Below are positions 6,665 to 8,603 of a stretch of DNA of 8,603 nt, one piece after another. The notes under the pieces are model-generated. The model did not search any database. It was not told the DNA's origin and was given only the letters and a program-made list of their open reading frames with translations. The stretch comes from Dehalococcoidales bacterium (GTDB lineage: Bacteria > Chloroflexota > Dehalococcoidia > Dehalococcoidales > JAQTVP01): NCBI GenBank assembly GCA_028707015.1, contig JAQTVP010000065.1:1-8603 (forward strand), read 5' to 3'. Position 1 is the stretch's first letter, and every line of letters begins with the position of its first letter. Position numbers and translations under genes: made by a program.

Positions 6665-6735
6665 ATACGAGTAACGATAACTCAAAATAGAGTGGTATAT
6701 ATAAGATGAAATAGAACATTGAAGCATGTTCTTGT

Positions 6736-6773
6736 TACGCCAGTTTAGAACACTAAAATTCTGAACTGGCGTA
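6736..6773. terminator. Long stem-loop, probable terminator downstream of the Fdh operon
   Basis: TACGCCAGTTTAGAA (6736-6750) pairs with TTCTGAACTGGCGTA (6759-6773): 15 pairs including one G-U wobble, around an 8-base loop. It is the strongest hairpin in the window. The following bases (GTATTTAGTT) are only moderately T-rich, so intrinsic termination is likely but not textbook. It separates the operon from the protease gene. Confidence 0.6.
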
Positions 6774-6806
6774 GTATTTAGTTATGGTTTGAAAAATAAT
6801 GGACTT

Positions 6807-6836
6807 TTGTGTGATAGTGAATTTTAAGGATATAAT
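6807..6836 (+). promoter_or_regulatory. Candidate upstream promoter for the M48 protease
   Basis: TTGTGT (6807-6812) and TATAAT (6831-6836) are separated by 18 bases. Transcription would start near 6843 and give a leader of about 110 bases. Confidence 0.4.
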
Positions 6837-6931
6837 CGTTTTCAGATAGCTCTAGCTGATAGATATTTGTTACAGTATCTTTTAGCTGTTGCTGCAATAC
6901 TACTAGGTAAGATAATCTGAGTGATAACTAG

Positions 6932-6940
6932 TGATATAAT
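6932..6940 (+). promoter_or_regulatory. Extended -10 promoter element next to the M48 protease start
   Basis: TGATATAAT combines the TGn extension with a perfect TATAAT (6935-6940). No good -35 is visible, as is common for extended -10 promoters. The expected start near 6947 lies only about 6 bases before the ATG at 6953, implying an almost leaderless message. Confidence 0.4.
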
Positions 6941-6952
6941 CGATAAGCACGT

Positions 6953-8191
6953 ATGAATTTATTTTTTATAATAATCATTATTGTCCTTGTTTTAGAGTTT
7001 GCACTTAATTTGGTTGCAAATCTCTTGAACTTAAAAGCGCTAAGGATTGAGTTGCCATCAGCCCTAGAAGGGATTTATAAGCCAGAGGATTATCGTAATT
7101 CTCAGGAATATACCCGGGCAAGCACACGTTTTTATTTAGTGGTGAATACTTTCAGTTTGTTTTTGCTGCTATTATTCTGGTTTACTGGTGGCTTCAACTA
7201 TCTTGACCAAATTGTTAGAGTTTGGGGCTTCCCTTTTATCGTGAATGGCGTGTTGTATATAGGTATCTTGATGGTCGGATACAGCTTGCTTATGTTCCCC
7301 TTCAGTATTTATGCAACTTTCGTAATCGAAGAACGTTTTGGCTTTAACAAAACTACTGCCAAGCTGTTTTTTCTGGATCGAATTAAAGGCATGGTTCTAA
7401 CTGTGTTGTTGGGAGGACCGTTATTAGCCGGTATCCTGCTATTTTTTGAATATACTGGTCCTTATGCCTGGCTTTACTGCTGGCTGATTGTAATTATATT
7501 TTCTCTTATAATGCAATTTGTTGCTCCCGTTTGGATTATGCCCTTGTTCAATAAGTTTACACCGATGGAGTCTGGTGAATTAAAGGAGGCTATTCTTAGT
7601 TATGCTCGCTCGGTAGATTTTCCAGTAAGAAATATTTTCGTGATGGATGGCTCTAAACGTTCTAGCAGATCAAATGCTTTCTTTACTGGAATTGGCCGTA
7701 ACAAGCGGATTGCTTTATTTGATACCCTGATCGAGAAACACACGGTACCTGAGCTGGTGGCTGTGCTGGCTCATGAAATCGGGCATTATAAGAAGAAACA
7801 TATCTTACAGGGGATGATAATTAGTATCCTGCACACAGGTTTGCTTTTTTTCCTGCTATCGGTGTTTTTGGATAACTCAGGCTTGTATAAGGCTTTCTAT
7901 ATGGAGCAGCAATCTATTTATTCAGGGTTATTATTTTTCAGTTTGCTCTATGCGCCGATAGAGCTATTACTATCTTTGGTAATGCAAGTAATTTCGAGAA
8001 AACATGAGTACCAAGCAGATAAATTTGCTGCTGATACTATTGGTGAACCTTGGAGTTTAGTTGATGCACTGAAAAAACTATCTGCCACTAATCTGTCTAA
8101 TTTAACTCCCCATCCCTTCTATGTTTTTCTGAATTATACTCATCCACCACTGCTTCAGCGTATCAGTATTCTCCAGAGTTACCAGGCGTAG
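6953..8191 (+). CDS. M48-family (Ste24/CAAX-type) membrane zinc metalloprotease
   Basis: This 412-residue integral membrane peptidase matches the Ste24-type layout: an N-terminal CAAX-peptidase membrane region followed by the M48 catalytic domain. Zinc ligands are H274 and H278 with catalytic E275 in HEIGH, and E352 in HEYQAD. The family stretch NAFFTGIGRNKRIALFDTL precedes them. Hydrophobic helices lie near residues 2-24, 60-80, 100-125, 147-166, 172-192, 288-305 and 325-346. In eukaryotes Ste24 trims prenylated proteins. Bacterial members are generally assigned to membrane-protein quality control, so the CAAX label should not be taken as substrate. The ATG is certain, because an in-frame TAA at 6944-6946 precludes anything further upstream, yet no ribosome binding site precedes it. 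It stands alone between the Fdh operon's terminator and another promoter, so it is probably monocistronic. Confidence 0.93.
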   Translation: MNLFFIIIIIVLVLEFALNLVANLLNLKALRIELPSALEGIYKPEDYRNSQEYTRASTRFYLVVNTFSLFLLLLFWFTGGFNYLDQIVRVWGFPFIVNGVLYIGILMVGYSLLMFPFSIYATFVIEERFGFNKTTAKLFFLDRIKGMVLTVLLGGPLLAGILLFFEYTGPYAWLYCWLIVIIFSLIMQFVAPVWIMPLFNKFTPMESGELKEAILSYARSVDFPVRNIFVMDGSKRSSRSNAFFTGIGRNKRIALFDTLIEKHTVPELVAVLAHEIGHYKKKHILQGMIISILHTGLLFFLLSVFLDNSGLYKAFYMEQQSIYSGLLFFSLLYAPIELLLSLVMQVISRKHEYQADKFAADTIGEPWSLVDALKKLSATNLSNLTPHPFYVFLNYTHPPLLQRISILQSYQA

Positions 8192-8285
8192 ATTGATAGT
8201 TGAATAAGGCTGTTATTGAGAATATTCCGATTAGCATTTATGCCTTAAACTGACTAATTTTAGAGTATTGTAAAGTATCGTGAGA

Positions 8286-8315
8286 TTGACAATGCAACTG
8301 ATAATCGGCTAGTAT
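8286..8315 (+). promoter_or_regulatory. Promoter candidate for the last gene
   Basis: A perfect TTGACA (8286-8291) is followed after 18 bases by TAGTAT (8310-8315, four of six matches to the -10). Transcription would start near 8322, about 85 bases before the TTG start at 8406. Confidence 0.45.
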
Positions 8316-8405
8316 TTACCAAACTTTTCTTTGGGAATCCCGAGTTAATTCGCGGAGAATAACTGGTGATTAAAAAGCGTTTAGTTTTATGAGGAAGGTG
8401 CAAGA

Positions 8406-8603
8406 TTGGATACAATGTTGTGGGGAATTCCATTATGGATTTGGCTGGTATTCTTTTTTTCGAGAATATTCTGGATAGCAGCCGGGGCAATCATCTGGGT
8501 GTATATTTACCCCAGATTCTTGTGGAATAGGAAAATTGAAGAGAAATATTTTGGTAGTGTAGGTGTAGTGATAAGTGGAGAGTTAAGTGGAAAGAAAAAT
8601 ATA
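8406..8603 (+). CDS. Unrecognised small membrane protein, N-terminal part (3' end outside window)
   Basis: The frame stays open for 66 codons to the window edge. A TTG start at 8406 is chosen because AGGAAGG (8392-8398) lies 7 bases upstream. An ATG at 8415 is the alternative, but its spacing is too long. The protein begins MDTMLWGIPLWIWLVFF and has one long, tryptophan-rich hydrophobic region up to about residue 40 (ending YIYPRFLW). A charged, hydrophilic part follows (NRKIEEKYFG, then GVVISGELSGKK). This looks like an N-terminal membrane anchor, probably one or two helices, with a cytoplasmic domain that continues past the window. I do not recognise the family. Promoter, ribosome binding site and composition all support a real gene. 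Confidence 0.65.
   Translation, partial: MDTMLWGIPLWIWLVFFFSRIFWIAAGAIIWVYIYPRFLWNRKIEEKYFGSVGVVISGELSGKKNI

Larger units (their letters stand above)
6551..6952. other. Intergenic region between fdhA and the M48 protease gene
   Basis: No coding frame of note occurs here. The left part carries a nested inverted repeat (6577-6664), the middle a small hairpin GAACAT/ATGTTC (6714-6731) followed by a long stem-loop (6736-6773), and the right part two possible -10 boxes for the protease gene. No tRNA or other RNA gene was recognised. Confidence 0.6.

Noticed and set aside
6714..6731. GAACAT-N6-ATGTTC as a LexA/SOS box
   Set aside because: The Firmicute LexA site needs GAAC and GTTC only 4 bases apart. 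Here they are 10 apart and no damage-response gene follows.
8260..8490. 76-codon minus-strand reading frame at the right end
   Set aside because: It has no recognisable protein features and overlaps the better supported + strand gene and its promoter.
1..8603. CRISPR arrays, tRNA or rRNA genes, transposases, phage genes
   Set aside because: No regularly spaced repeats, cloverleaf patterns or mobile-element proteins were found on either strand.

Overview
The window looks like part of the chromosome of a low-GC anaerobic Firmicute, probably a clostridial relative of the syntrophs or acetogens (Syntrophomonadaceae-like). This is inferred from AT-rich intergenic DNA, AGGAGG-type ribosome binding sites, GTG/TTG starts, and an MvhD / ferredoxin-like / FdhA formate dehydrogenase cluster of the kind found in those organisms. 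All intact genes lie on the + strand. The only minus-strand coding trace is a decayed gene.

Layout. (1) At 2-1696 are the C-terminal part of a von Willebrand factor A (VWA) protein, cut by the window start, and a MoxR-type AAA+ ATPase with a four-cysteine insertion. VWA plus MoxR is a recurring ATPase/adaptor pair thought to act as a chaperone or metal-insertion machine. (2) At 1860-2130 is a single-domain NifU C-terminal (Nfu) Fe-S scaffold behind its own promoter. (3) At 2131-3250 is 1.1 kb without an intact gene. It holds a minus-strand DUF4328 membrane-protein pseudogene with three nonsense codons, AT-rich hairpins, a promoter whose -35 box lies in one arm of a GGTGAC/GTCACC inverted repeat, and a long leader with a nested stem structure that ends just before the next gene's Shine-Dalgarno sequence. 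(4) At 3251-6550 is a tight three-gene operon: MvhD-like [2Fe-2S] subunit, a two-[4Fe-4S] FrhB/FdhB-like subunit, and a molybdopterin formate dehydrogenase catalytic subunit (Cys form). (5) At 6551-6952 are two stem-loop structures and promoters. (6) At 6953-8191 is an M48/Ste24-type membrane metalloprotease. (7) At 8406-8603 is the start of an unrecognised small membrane protein cut by the window end.

How it fits together. The metabolic core is the formate dehydrogenase operon. In methanogens and syntrophs MvhD carries electrons between a hydrogenase or formate dehydrogenase and the HdrABC flavin-based bifurcating complex. Here FdhA would oxidise formate or reduce CO2, the ferredoxin-like subunit would relay electrons, and MvhD would dock to an HdrA-like partner that is not in the window. 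The Nfu scaffold could help supply Fe-S clusters to these proteins, but that link is only by proximity. The most interesting regulatory region is 2984-3250, the promoter/operator plus structured leader in front of this operon.
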